NCBI GenBank assembly: GCA_046349435.1
Contig: JAXMCI010000014.1
Span: 1-64,000 of the forward strand
Length of the DNA stretch: 64,000 nucleotides
Direction of reading: 5' to 3'
DNA from: JAXMCI01 sp046349435
GTDB taxonomy: Bacteria > Pseudomonadota > Alphaproteobacteria > Dongiales > Dongiaceae
The notes under the pieces were generated by a model. That model had not been told where the DNA came from. It made no database searches and saw only the letters and a list, made by a program, of their open reading frames with translations. Both the position numbers and the translations under genes were made by a program. The first letter of the stretch is position 1. Every line of letters begins with the position of its first letter. Of this stretch, positions 25,126-33,237 are shown in pieces.

Positions 25126-25608
25126 ATGTCGATCGAGCTGATGCGCAGCCTGCTTCGTGACCTCGGCGCCGAGATCGGCATCCCCGAGCTGGCCCCCGAC
25201 GAGGACGGCTTCTGCTGCCTCGAGATCGGCGGGCGCGTGCGGCTGTCGCTGCAATACGACCCCGAGGGCCAGGACCTCGCGCTGTTCGCGCCGCTCTGCC
25301 GGCTCGCCGGCGGCGAGGACCGCGCCGAGGCGCAGGCCGCCATGCTGGCCGGCAACATGCTGTGGGCGGGGACGCAGGGCGGCACGCTCGCGGTCGAGCC
25401 CGCCGAGGGGACGGCGTTCCTGCAGATGAAGGAGAAGATCCAGGAGCTGGACCGGGCCAGCCTGGTCGCGCTGGTCGAGCGCTTCGTCCAGGTCGCGGAG
25501 GTCTGGCAGGACCGGCTGGCCGCCTATGCGGCGGATGCCGCCGAGGCCGCCGCGCCCGAGGCCGGCGAGTCGGCGCCGCGCCCGGCCGACCTCATCCGCC
25601 TCGCCTGA
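25126..25608 (+). CDS. CesT-family chaperone paired with the SopB-like effector (SigE/IpgE analogue)
   Basis: A 160-aa acidic protein with the CesT fold pattern: N-terminal helix IELMRSLLRDLGAEIGIPEL, beta hairpin FCCLEIGGRVRLSLQYD, central strands LALFAPLCRLAGG and GTLAVEPAEGTAFLQM, and long C-terminal helix VALVERFVQVAEVWQDRLAA. It starts 22 bases after the SopB-like stop with GAAGGGAG ahead of ATG 25126. Salmonella sigD-sigE and Shigella ipgD-ipgE have the same effector-then-chaperone order, so the client is almost certainly the upstream protein. It should act in the bacterial cytoplasm. Confidence 0.88.
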   Translation: MSIELMRSLLRDLGAEIGIPELAPDEDGFCCLEIGGRVRLSLQYDPEGQDLALFAPLCRLAGGEDRAEAQAAMLAGNMLWAGTQGGTLAVEPAEGTAFLQMKEKIQELDRASLVALVERFVQVAEVWQDRLAAYAADAAEAAAPEAGESAPRPADLIRLA

Positions 25609-25616
25609 GTCCTCCC

Positions 25617-25635
25617 TCTCCCGTATGGCGGGAGA
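25617..25635. repeat. REP-like hairpin between chaperone gene and sctU
   Basis: TCTCCCG, loop TATGG, CGGGAGA makes a 7-bp perfect stem in the 72-bp gap between convergent genes. The flanks (tccctctcc and ggtcggggtgaggg) resemble the element at 3380-3440. It may be a bidirectional terminator. Confidence 0.55.
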
Positions 25636-25680
25636 AGGTCGGGGTGAGGGTGGTGCCGCGGGAGAGGGGATCTCGATGCC

Positions 25681-26724
25681 TCATCCCGCCGGCCGCAGCG
25701 ACTGCACGAAGCGCAGCACCTCGGCCACCGGCTCGATCAGGTCGGAGGGGATGAACTCGCTGACCGGCACGTCGTTCCACAGCGAGTGGGCCAGCGGCAC
25801 GTTCTGCATCACCGGGATGCCCTCCTCGCGCGCCATCTCGACGATGCGCTGGGCGACCAGGTCCTGCGCCTTGGCCAGCACCACCGGCAGCGGCGTCTCG
25901 TCCTTCTTGTAGAAGAGCGCGACGGCGATGTGCGTCGGGTTGGTGACGATCACCGTCGCCTGCTTGGCCTTGGCCACGGTGTCCTGGTTGACCAGTTCCT
26001 GGTGCAGGTGGCGCCGCGCGCTCTTGATGTGCGGGTCGCCCTCCATCTCCTTGTACTCCCGCTTCACCTCGTCCTTGCTCATCATCAGCTCCTTGATGTG
26101 CATGCGCTTCTGCAGCAGGAAGTCGGCCGCGGCGACGACGATGAACGCCCCGGCCGAGATGATGATGATCTGCTTCAGCATCGCCGCCGCGGTCGCCTGG
26201 ATGCAGGGCGCGCCGCAGACCGGCGACTTGATCAGCGGGTCGATGCTGCCGCGCACGACGAGAAAGATCAGCACCGACAGCACCACCACCTTGATGATCG
26301 ACTTGAGGAACTCGAGCAGGTTCTTCTTGCCGACGATGTTCTTGATGTTGGCGCCGGGGTTGAGCTTCTTCAGGCTCGGCTTCATCGCCTCGCCGGAGAG
26401 CAGCAGGCCGAACTGGAAGACGTGGCTGACGATGGCGATGACCACCACCGCGCCCAGGATCGGCAGCAGGATCAGCGCGGCGGCGCCGAGCAGGCCGTGC
26501 AGCACCGACTTGACGCCGAGCCAGAAGGGCGCGCCGGTCATCGTCGCCGGCAGCAGGATCATCTCCTGCAGCTGCTGGAAGGTGTTGGGCAGCGTGCCCC
26601 AGAAGATGGCGAGGATGCCGAGCAGCAGCGCCGTCGAGACCACCTCCTTGCTCTTGACGACCTGGCCCTTCTTGCGCGCGTCGCGCAGCTTCTTGGCGGT
26701 CGGCTGCTCGGTCTTCTCGCTCAC
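25681..26724 (-). CDS. sctU: Export switch protein SctU (YscU), autocleavage NPTH
   Basis: A 347-aa protein starting SEKTEQPTAKKLRDARKKGQ, the family's N-terminal signature. Four transmembrane segments lie in the first 220 residues. The cytoplasmic part carries the autocleavage motif VTNPTHIAVALFY, where cleavage between Asn and Pro changes substrate choice from rod/needle to translocators. The GTG start 26724 overlaps the sctT stop as GTGA. It is the last gene of the sctR-S-T-U group. Length and motifs are normal. Confidence 0.98.
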   Translation of the reverse strand: MSEKTEQPTAKKLRDARKKGQVVKSKEVVSTALLLGILAIFWGTLPNTFQQLQEMILLPATMTGAPFWLGVKSVLHGLLGAAALILLPILGAVVVIAIVSHVFQFGLLLSGEAMKPSLKKLNPGANIKNIVGKKNLLEFLKSIIKVVVLSVLIFLVVRGSIDPLIKSPVCGAPCIQATAAAMLKQIIIISAGAFIVVAAADFLLQKRMHIKELMMSKDEVKREYKEMEGDPHIKSARRHLHQELVNQDTVAKAKQATVIVTNPTHIAVALFYKKDETPLPVVLAKAQDLVAQRIVEMAREEGIPVMQNVPLAHSLWNDVPVSEFIPSDLIEPVAEVLRFVQSLRPAG

Positions 26725-27509
26725 GGCAGCGCCCGGCGGACCAGGTCGAACAGGCCGTTGATCTCGGCCCGGCCGAAATGCAGGTAGCGGAAGAGGAAGG
26801 CCATGTAGAGGATCAGCACGAACATCGCCACGCCGCTCTTGATCGGCATGGCGAGGAAGAAGACCTGCAGCTGCGGCGCGAAGCGGCTGACCATGGCGAG
26901 GCCGAACTCGGCGAGGAACATGGCGACGATGGCCGGCGCGGCGAGCAGCACGGCCAGCCCCATGAAGCGGTCGAGCTGGTTGAGGAAGATCAGCCCGGCA
27001 TCGGCGTTGAGCGAGGGCAGCAGCGAGGTGATCGGCCACAGCAGGTAGCTGTTGTAGAGCCCGTCGAGGAACAGGATGAAGCCGCCGCCGGCGAAGAAGT
27101 AGGCGACGAAGGACTGGAACAGCAGGATGGAGATCGGCGAGCTCTCGCTGCCCGACAGCGGGTTCAGGGTCGAGGCGATGCTGGCGCCGCGCTGGTTGTC
27201 GATCAGCGAGCCGACCGCCTCGACGCCCCAGAAGACCAGCCCGACGAGATAGCCCATGAGGAAGCCGATCAGCGTCTCCTTGAGCACGATGATGGCGTAG
27301 TCGACGACGCTCAGCCCGCCCGCCTCGACGGTCTTGTAGAGCAGCGGGGCGAAGACCAGCGACAGGCTGAGGGCGACGGCGTTGCGCGCCAGCCCGGGCA
27401 GCACCTGGCGGGTGAGGAAGGGCAGGACGGTGAAGGCGGCGACGATGCGCGGCGTCGCCAGCGCCAGGGTCAGCAGCAGGGTCTTGAGCTGGGGCAGCGC
27501 CTCGATCAT
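26721..27509 (-). CDS. sctT: Export apparatus protein SctT
   Basis: A 262-aa, highly hydrophobic inner-membrane protein of the SpaR/YscT/FliR family. Typical segments are RIVAAFTVLPFLTRQVLPGL, ETLIGFLMGYLVGLVFWGVE, GSLIDNQRGASIASTLNP and FGLAMVSRFAPQLQVFFLAM. With SctR and SctS it builds the helical export gate. The start ATG 27509 overlaps the sctS stop as ATGA and the end overlaps sctU. Start and length agree with the family. Confidence 0.97.
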   Translation of the reverse strand: MIEALPQLKTLLLTLALATPRIVAAFTVLPFLTRQVLPGLARNAVALSLSLVFAPLLYKTVEAGGLSVVDYAIIVLKETLIGFLMGYLVGLVFWGVEAVGSLIDNQRGASIASTLNPLSGSESSPISILLFQSFVAYFFAGGGFILFLDGLYNSYLLWPITSLLPSLNADAGLIFLNQLDRFMGLAVLLAAPAIVAMFLAEFGLAMVSRFAPQLQVFFLAMPIKSGVAMFVLILYMAFLFRYLHFGRAEINGLFDLVRRALP

Positions 27510-27775
27510 TTGCCGAGATGCGGGATGCCGTCGAACAGGATCAGCGTGTAGTTGTAGAGCTCGCCGCCGAGCCAGCGGGCGGTGGCGAAGATGGTGGCGA
27601 TCACCGCGATCAGCTTGATCGCGAAGGACAGCGTCTGCTCCTGGATCTGGGTCAGCGCCTGGATCAGGCTGACCAGCGTGCCGACCACCGAGGCGACGAT
27701 GATGGTCGGCAGCGACAGCAGCAGCACCAGGGTGAGCGCGCGCGAGGCCTGGTCGATGACGTCGATCCCGTGCAT
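27506..27775 (-). CDS. sctS: Export apparatus protein SctS
   Basis: An 89-aa protein with two transmembrane helices (LVLLLSLPTIIVASVVGTLV and IKLIAVIATIFATARWLGGE) separated by the conserved SLIQALTQIQEQTLSF loop, as in YscS/FliQ. Several copies surround the SctR-SctT core of the export gate. ATG 27775 has AGGAG seven bases upstream, so this start is strong. It is separated from sctR by 383 bases of repeat-rich DNA. Confidence 0.97.
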   Translation of the reverse strand: MHGIDVIDQASRALTLVLLLSLPTIIVASVVGTLVSLIQALTQIQEQTLSFAIKLIAVIATIFATARWLGGELYNYTLILFDGIPHLGK

Positions 27776-28158
27776 CCGGGTCTCCTAGGCCCTCGCCGTC
27801 GCCGGGCCCGGCCCGGCACGCCACGGGGCTGTTGCGACAGGGATGCCCGGCTCGGGGCCGGGCATGACAGCGGTGGGGTGGACGGCGCTCGTTCCCTTGG
27901 TCATTGCCGGGCTTGACCCGACACTGCTCACCCACTTCATCCTGTCATCCCCGGGCTTGACCCGGGGATCCAGGGCGGCCTCACGGACGTCGGCAAGCGG
28001 GCGGCGCAAGTGAGTCGGCGGGGCCGGCATGGATCGCCGGGTCAAGCCCGGCGATGACAGGGTGGAATGGGGTACACAATTCCGAAGTCCCGCCAAGGGA
28101 ACAGCAGCCGGGCTTGACCCGGCAACCCGGGGAGCCGTCGCGGCCGGGAGGGTTCTCC
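27776..28158. repeat. REP/BIME-like repeat cluster separating sctR from sctS
   Basis: This 383-bp gap holds no convincing gene but has at least four hairpins of one repeat family: 27843-27865 (ATGCCCGGC/GCCGGGCAT), 27947-27969 (ATCCCCGGG-CTTGA-CCCGGGGAT), 28033-28055 (ATCGCCGGG-TCAAG-CCCGGCGAT) and 28107-28123 (GCCGGG-CTTGA-CCCGGC). The loop alternates between CTTGA and TCAAG, so copies face both ways, as in bacterial interspersed mosaic elements. The same family occurs at 47219-47284. sctR and sctS are usually adjacent, so the cluster has inserted into an operon. Confidence 0.8.
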
Positions 28159-28824
28159 TCATCGGTAGGTCAGCAGCAGGCCGTGGATCAGGCGCGTCCA
28201 GCCATCCACGGTGACGAACAGGAACAGCTTCAGCGGCAGCGAGATGGTCACCGGCGAGACCATCATCATGCCCATCGCCAGCAGGATGTTGGAGATGATC
28301 AGGTCGATGGCGATGAAGGGCAAATAGAGCAGGAAGCCGATCTCGAAGGCCGAGGTCAGCTCGGAGACGGTGAAGGCCGGCACCAGCACCATGAAGTCGT
28401 CGGTGGTCACCTGGTCGGCCATTTCCGCCGGCCACAGCTTGTGCGCCGCCTCGACGAAGAAGCGCTGCTCGCCGGGGCTCGCCCGCTTGCGCAGGAACGC
28501 CTTGAAGGGATCCTTGGCGGCGTCGAGCGCCGTCATGATGCCCTGCGTCGTGCTGAGGTCCGCCTTGCTCGCCTGCGCCAGGCGGAACGCCTCCTGCCCG
28601 ACCGGCGCCATGACGAACACGGTCAGGATGATGGCCAGCCCGTTCAGCACCATGTTGGGCGGGATCGACTGCACGCCGAGCGCGTTGCGCACCAGCGACA
28701 GGATGACCGCGATCTTGACGTAGGAGGTCGCCATGACAGCGATGAAGGGCACCAGCGCCAGCGCGCCGAGCCCGATGACCAGCGTCAGCGGATCGGGCAT
28801 CCCCGGCGTCAGCATGCCGCCCAT
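28159..28824 (-). CDS. sctR: Export apparatus protein SctR
   Basis: A 221-aa inner-membrane protein of the YscR/FliP family. Signature segments are ATSYVKIAVILSLVRNALGV and QSIPPNMVLNGLAIILTVFV in the N-terminal half. The C-terminal half has FMVLVPAFTVSELTSAFEIG and IDLIISNILLAMGMMMVSP. Five copies form the base of the export pore. ATG 28824 lies directly upstream of the sctQ stop (0 bases between), so translation is likely coupled. Length is normal. Confidence 0.97.
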   Translation of the reverse strand: MGGMLTPGMPDPLTLVIGLGALALVPFIAVMATSYVKIAVILSLVRNALGVQSIPPNMVLNGLAIILTVFVMAPVGQEAFRLAQASKADLSTTQGIMTALDAAKDPFKAFLRKRASPGEQRFFVEAAHKLWPAEMADQVTTDDFMVLVPAFTVSELTSAFEIGFLLYLPFIAIDLIISNILLAMGMMMVSPVTISLPLKLFLFVTVDGWTRLIHGLLLTYR

Positions 28825-30036
28825 CTACGCGCCGCGCCCGGCCAGCTCGATGACGCGGACGCCGAGCCGGTCCTCGACCTCGATCAGCTCGCCGCTGCCG
28901 ACGACGCGGCCATTGGCCCGGATCGTCACCGCGTGCCGCCAGTCCTTGCCGAGGTCGAAGACGTGCCCCTTGCCGATGGCGCGGATCTCGGCCAGCGTCA
29001 GCGTGGCGCCGCCGAGCTCGAAGACGAGGTCGATCTCGACCTCGTCGAGCGAGGCCGCCGGCGCCTCGGCCGGCTTCGCGGCGGTTTTCTCCGGTGCCTT
29101 CTCGGCCGTCTTATCGGCCGCCTTCTCCGGCGGCTTCGCGGCAGCGGCAGCCTTCTCGGCCTGCTTCTCGGCCTGCTTCTCGGGCGGCTTGCCGCCCGCC
29201 TTCGCGCCCGGCTCCGGGCCGGGTGCCTCCGCGGGACCCTGCGCCATGATGTCCTTCACCTGCTCCGTGACGATGACGGCCGCGCCCTCGATCCGGGCCT
29301 TCCAGGCCAGGCGCGGCGCCAGCCGCAGGATCAGCGAGTCGTCGGCCGAAAGGAAGCTCCGCTCGACCAGCACGATGTCCGCCGGCTCGAGGCCGGCGAG
29401 CTCGGCGAGCGGCAGCCGGGTGGTGCCGATCTCCAGCCGCACCGGCAGCGGCAGCGCATCGGGGACCTCGCGCGGCGGCGCCGGCCGATCCGCGAGCAGG
29501 GCTGCTACCAGCGCCACGCCGCGCGCATCGGCGGCCAGCCGGCCGCGCGCCCGGTCGGCGCCGCCGGGCTCGCGCAGCACGAAGCCGATCGTCGTCCGTC
29601 CCTCGGCCCCGCCGGCGCCGCGCGCCTCCGCCGCCTCGGCCGGCGCCACCGCCACCTTGCGGCCGGTGGCCGCCTCGAAGGCCTGCGCCAGCTCGGCCAG
29701 CGCCACCTCGATGGCCGCGGCGCGCAGCGCCGGCGGCGCCGAGGCGAGCGCCGCGTCGGGCAGCAGCGGCTCGAGCGCGCGGGCGAGGAAGAAATCGTCC
29801 AGCCCGACGGCCAGCGGGACCCCGTCCACGACCAGCGCCAGGCTCAGCGGCCGGCGCAGTGCGGCGGCAGGTCCGGGACGAAGGAGAGCTCGAGCGCGAG
29901 GTCGAGCACGCTGCAGGCCGATGCCGGCGCCGCGGTCGTAGATCCGGTTGAGGTCGGCGGCCAGCGCGGCCGTCAGGCGCGGGCGGCCGGATCCGGCCGT
30001 CGCGCCCGGCGCCGCGAGGCCGGCGCCGTCATTCAC
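28825..30036 (-). CDS. sctQ: Cytoplasmic sorting platform protein SctQ
   Basis: A 403-aa protein whose C-terminal 80 residues are the SpoA/SctQ domain (LDEVEIDLVFELGGATLTLA, EIRAIGKGHVFDLGKDW, LGVRVIELAGRG). An earlier SpoA-like region has LPLPVRLEIGTTRLPLAELA. A Lys/Pro/Glu/Ala-rich linker joins them (DNA 29050-29220). SctQ builds the six pods under the export gate. GTG 30036 starts eight bases inside the sctP end. In the N-terminal part (29850-29913) the frame used here gives an Arg/Ala/Pro-rich shadow-like stretch, while the next frame reads SVLDLALELSFVPDLPP, so two compensating indels are possible. An internal start for a short SctQ-C is noted separately. Confidence 0.88.
   Translation of the reverse strand: MNDGAGLAAPGATAGSGRPRLTAALAADLNRIYDRGAGIGLQRARPRARALLRPGPAAALRRPLSLALVVDGVPLAVGLDDFFLARALEPLLPDAALASAPPALRAAAIEVALAELAQAFEAATGRKVAVAPAEAAEARGAGGAEGRTTIGFVLREPGGADRARGRLAADARGVALVAALLADRPAPPREVPDALPLPVRLEIGTTRLPLAELAGLEPADIVLVERSFLSADDSLILRLAPRLAWKARIEGAAVIVTEQVKDIMAQGPAEAPGPEPGAKAGGKPPEKQAEKQAEKAAAAAKPPEKAADKTAEKAPEKTAAKPAEAPAASLDEVEIDLVFELGGATLTLAEIRAIGKGHVFDLGKDWRHAVTIRANGRVVGSGELIEVEDRLGVRVIELAGRGA
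29245..29256 (-). promoter_or_regulatory. Candidate internal ribosome-binding site and start for SctQ-C
   Basis: Inside sctQ, GAAGGA (bases 29251-29256 read on the minus strand) lies four bases before an in-frame ATG at 29247-29245. Starting here would give a 140-aa product holding only the linker and the last SpoA domain. Yersinia YscQ and Salmonella SpaO make such a short form by internal initiation, so this site is a plausible equivalent. Confidence 0.5.
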
Positions 30037-30661
30037 GGTCCGCCTGCTCCTCGGCGATGTTGCGCTGCTGGCGCGAGCGGCCGTCGCCATGGCCGGCCTC
30101 GGCGCCGCCGGAGCTCAGCACCACCACCACCTCCTGGCCGAGCTTGTCCTGCAGCCGGCCCTGCAGCAGCGTGTCCTGGCCGCGCAGCGCATCGAGCGCG
30201 GTCGCCGACCCGGCGACCAGCTGGATCTCCAGCCGGCCATCGACCTGGGCGATGCGGATCTCGGTGTCGGGCAGCACGCTGTCCTTGAGCTGGATGCGCA
30301 CCTCGCTGCCGCCGGCCAGCCCGTCCTTGGCGACCAGCACCCGGTCGGCGATCTGCCCGGCCAGGCTGTCGATCGTGCCGCGCGCCGCCGTGGCCTCGAG
30401 CTTGCCCGGGTCGGGCACACCCTGCAGCCGGCGCAGCATCAGCTCGCCCGGCGAGGGCAGCGCCTCGCCGTCCCGGCCCGAGCGGTCCTCGTCGCCGGAA
30501 TGCTCCTGGTCGCGGCCGCGCCCCTTGCCTTCGCGCTCCTCGACCATGCGCTGGAAGCGATCGGACTCCTCGCCCGAGGGCTGCCGCGTCGCGTCCGCCG
30601 GCTTGGCCGCCGACGTGCTGCTGCCGCCGCCGGCGGGACCGCTAATCGGGATGCTGCTCAT
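30029..30661 (-). CDS. sctP: SctP-like needle-length/substrate-switch protein
   Basis: A 210-aa protein with a disordered, charged N-terminal half (Ser/Gly/Glu/Arg-rich) and a compact C-terminal half: GQIADRVLVAKDGLAGGSEV, IQLKDSVLPDTEIRIAQVDG and LEIQLVAGSATALDALRGQ. This matches the T3S4-type domain of HpaP/YscP proteins, which contact SctU to switch substrates. It lies between sctO and sctQ, the standard place. It is short compared with Yersinia YscP, which would fit a short needle if the ruler model holds. The start ATG 30661 lies 20 bases inside sctO. Confidence 0.75.
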   Translation of the reverse strand: MSSIPISGPAGGGSSTSAAKPADATRQPSGEESDRFQRMVEEREGKGRGRDQEHSGDEDRSGRDGEALPSPGELMLRRLQGVPDPGKLEATAARGTIDSLAGQIADRVLVAKDGLAGGSEVRIQLKDSVLPDTEIRIAQVDGRLEIQLVAGSATALDALRGQDTLLQGRLQDKLGQEVVVVLSSGGAEAGHGDGRSRQQRNIAEEQADRE

Positions 30662-31187
30662 GCCCGGATTCCTCCCGCAGGACCGTATCCTCGTCCTGCT
30701 CTTCGCCGCCCTCGTCCGCCTCGGCCCGGCGGCCGGTGAACTCCTCCATCTCGACGTCCTCGCGGCGCGCCTCCTCGCGGCGCAGCTCCTCGATCAGGAC
30801 GCTCGAGAGCTCGGTGAACTTCTGCCGCCCCTTGAACGCCGCCATGTGGCCGAGCCGGGCCTGCTCGAGCGCGCCGCGCGCCGCCTCGACCGCCTTGCGC
30901 GCCTCGGCCAGGTGCTCGACCATCAGCCGCTCCTTCTCGCGCATGTCGAGCACCTGCAGCTTCAGCCGGTCGAGGTCGCTGAGCTGCACCAGCTGGTCGA
31001 TGATCGCAGCGTAGAGCTGGCGCTCGCGCTCGGCGCTCCAGCGCCGGTACTCGTCGAGCGCCTTGTCCGCCTTCTCGCGCCGGGCGGCCGCCAGGTCGAG
31101 CGCGGTGCGGCGCCGGCCGACCTCCTTGGCCGCCTCGGCCTCGCGGAACGACTTGATCCGCAGCAGCTCGTCGAACACCGTCCTCAT
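30642..31187 (-). CDS. sctO: SctO (YscO-like coiled-coil stalk)
   Basis: A 181-aa, highly charged coiled-coil protein (FDELLRIKSFREAEAAKEVG, YAAIIDQLVQLSDLDRLKLQ, LAEARKAVEAARGALEQARL). YscO/FliJ proteins sit in the SctN ATPase ring and recycle chaperones. It lies between sctN (ATGA overlap) and sctP (20-base overlap), as expected. The C-terminus is very acidic. Length fits the family. Confidence 0.88.
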   Translation of the reverse strand: MRTVFDELLRIKSFREAEAAKEVGRRRTALDLAAARREKADKALDEYRRWSAERERQLYAAIIDQLVQLSDLDRLKLQVLDMREKERLMVEHLAEARKAVEAARGALEQARLGHMAAFKGRQKFTELSSVLIEELRREEARREDVEMEEFTGRRAEADEGGEEQDEDTVLREESGHEQHPD

Positions 31188-32572
31188 CCGACCAACGCCG
31201 CCAGCGCCTTGACGGTGTCGGCGAAGCCGACCTTCTCGTCGGTCGCCTGGCGCAGGAAGCCGCGGATCTTGTCGATCTTCTTCAGCGCCTCGTCGGTCGT
31301 CGCGTCGGCGCCGGCCTTGTACTCGCCGATCTTCACCAGCAGCTCGACCTCGTCGTACTTGGCGAGCAGCTCGCGCAGCCGGCCCGCCGCCTTGCGGTGC
31401 TCCTTCGTGGTGATCGCGCCCATCACGCGGCTGGCGCTGAGCAGCACGTCGATCGCCGGGTAGTGGTTCTGCGCCGCCAGCCGGCGCGACAGGATGATGT
31501 GGCCGTCGAGGATCGAGCGCGTCTCGTCGGCCACCGGCTCGGTCATGTCGTCGCCCTCGACCAGCACGGTGTAGAGCGCGGTGATCGAGCCCTTGTCCGA
31601 CATGCCGGTGCGTTCCATCAGCTTCGGCAGGGTGGCGAAGACCGAGGGCGGGAAGCCGCGCCGGGTCGGCGGCTCGCCGGCGGCCAGCCCGATCTCGCGC
31701 TGGGCGCGCGCGAAGCGGGTGACCGAATCCATCAGGAACAGCACCTTCTTGCCCTGGTCGCGGAAATACTCGGCCATCGCCGTCGCGACATAGGCCGCCT
31801 TGGCCCGCTCCATCGAGGACTTGTCGGAGGTGGCGACGACGATCACCGAGCGGGCCATGCCCTCCTCGCCCAGCTCCTTCTCGATGAACTCGCGCACCTC
31901 GCGGCCGCGCTCGCCGATCAGCGCCAGCACGGTGACGTCGACGGCCGCCCCCTTGACCAGCATGCCGAGCAGCGTGCTCTTGCCGCCGCCGGCCGCCGCG
32001 AAGATGCCCATGCGCTGGCCCTCGCCGCAGGTCAGCACGCCGTCGAGCGCGCGCACGCCGAGCGGCAGCGGGTCCTTGATGATCCGCCGGGTCAGCGGAT
32101 CGGGCGAGTCGGCCATCACCGGGTAGAACGATTCGGGCTGGAACGGCCCCTTGGTGGCGCGGTCGAGCGGCGCGCCCATGCCGTCGAACACCCGGCCGAC
32201 CAGCCCGGGGCCGACCGGCACGACGTGCGGCCGGCCGGTCGGGATCACCTCGGTCGAGGCATGGATGCCCTGGATGTCGCCGATCGGCGTCAGCAGCGTG
32301 GCGTCGCGGGCGAAGCCCACCACCTCGGCCTTCAGCTCCAGCCCGTCGCCGGGGTTGCGCAGGATGCAGACCTCGCCGACCTTCACCGCCGGCACCACCG
32401 CCTTGATGATGGTGCCGAGCACCTGGGTGACGCGGCCGCGCACCTCGAGCGTCGTCGCCTCGGCGATCGACAGCCGCATCAGGTCGGTGATGTAGCCGAG
32501 ATGGCCGAGCCCGCCCGCGGGATTGCGTCCCGCCGGCCCGGCCGCCGCTTGCCCCTCGCCCCCCGCCGCCAC
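31184..32572 (-). CDS. sctN: T3S ATPase SctN
   Basis: A 462-aa F1-type ATPase. The Walker A is AAAGGGKSTLLGMLVKGA at about residue 187, with the family segment GERGREVREFIEKELGE, the Walker B region KKVLFLMDSVTRFARAQRE and the downstream GEPPTRRGFPPSVFATLPKL. The hexamer strips chaperones from effectors at the export gate. GTG 32572 is the chosen start, 14 bases after the sctL stop. The end overlaps sctO. Identity is certain, the exact start less so. Confidence 0.97.
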   Translation of the reverse strand: MAAGGEGQAAAGPAGRNPAGGLGHLGYITDLMRLSIAEATTLEVRGRVTQVLGTIIKAVVPAVKVGEVCILRNPGDGLELKAEVVGFARDATLLTPIGDIQGIHASTEVIPTGRPHVVPVGPGLVGRVFDGMGAPLDRATKGPFQPESFYPVMADSPDPLTRRIIKDPLPLGVRALDGVLTCGEGQRMGIFAAAGGGKSTLLGMLVKGAAVDVTVLALIGERGREVREFIEKELGEEGMARSVIVVATSDKSSMERAKAAYVATAMAEYFRDQGKKVLFLMDSVTRFARAQREIGLAAGEPPTRRGFPPSVFATLPKLMERTGMSDKGSITALYTVLVEGDDMTEPVADETRSILDGHIILSRRLAAQNHYPAIDVLLSASRVMGAITTKEHRKAAGRLRELLAKYDEVELLVKIGEYKAGADATTDEALKKIDKIRGFLRQATDEKVGFADTVKALAALVG

Positions 32573-32586
32573 CAGCCCGCCCCCCC

Positions 32587-33237
32587 TCAGTCCGGCGGCG
32601 GCGCGCCGGCGCCCGCGCCATGCGCGACGAAGCTCTTGGCGATGGCGCGGCGGATCGCCTCGAGCTGGATCTCGACGCTGGCGTCGACGCTGCCGATGTC
32701 GCTCTCCAGGATGCAGCCGCCGCGCGACAGCCGCCCGTCGGCGACGATGTCGACCATGCCGATCGAGGGATAGGGCTTCAGGATGTCGTTGAGCTGCTCC
32801 TTGACGGCGGCCGCCTGGTCGGGCGCCACCCGCACCGTGACCTGCTTCTGGCTGCGCACCACCGAGAGCGCGTTCTTGACGACGCGCCGCACCAGCTCGC
32901 GGTCCTCGAGCTCGCCGATCACCCGGTCGACGGCGCCGATCACCAGCTCGACCATGGTCTCCTCGACCTTGGTGAAGTAGTCGAGCGTGCCGGCGACCGC
33001 ATCCATCATGCGCTCGGCCGCCTCGAGCTTCGCCTGCGCCGTGCCCTCCTCGTAGCCGCGGCGCTTCTCCGCCTCCAGCGCGGCGGCCGCGCCGGCGCGG
33101 ATCGCCTCGGCCTCGGCGGCCGCCCGCTCGACCAGCGCGCCGGCCTCGAGCCAGGCCTGGTACTCGGCCGCCTTGATCACCTTGCGGCCGGGCGGCAGCC
33201 GGAACGGCGCCGCGTTCAGGCGAGCAGAGAACGCCAT
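32587..33237 (-). CDS. sctL: Stator protein SctL
   Basis: A 216-aa protein of the YscL/HrpE/FliH family. The N-terminus is followed by an Ala/Glu-rich helical region (LVERAAAEAEAIRAGAAAAL, KRRGYEEGTAQAKLEAAERM) and a C-terminal globular domain (VRVAPDQAAAVKEQLNDILK, LSRGGCILESDIGSVDASVE). SctL links the SctN ATPase to the SctK/SctQ pods and restrains its activity. It starts 22 bases inside sctK and ends 14 bases before sctN. Length is typical. Confidence 0.95.
   Translation of the reverse strand: MAFSARLNAAPFRLPPGRKVIKAAEYQAWLEAGALVERAAAEAEAIRAGAAAALEAEKRRGYEEGTAQAKLEAAERMMDAVAGTLDYFTKVEETMVELVIGAVDRVIGELEDRELVRRVVKNALSVVRSQKQVTVRVAPDQAAAVKEQLNDILKPYPSIGMVDIVADGRLSRGGCILESDIGSVDASVEIQLEAIRRAIAKSFVAHGAGAGAPPPD

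Noticed and set aside
22068..25385. 1105-codon minus-strand frame opposite the SopB-like gene
   Set aside because: Shadow frame; the plus strand carries catalytic motifs, a good ribosome-binding site and a chaperone partner.
27840..28125. CRISPR-like array in the sctR-sctS gap
   Set aside because: Units are palindromes of 17-23 bp in both orientations with unequal spacing, no spacers of even length and no cas genes; REP-like elements fit better.
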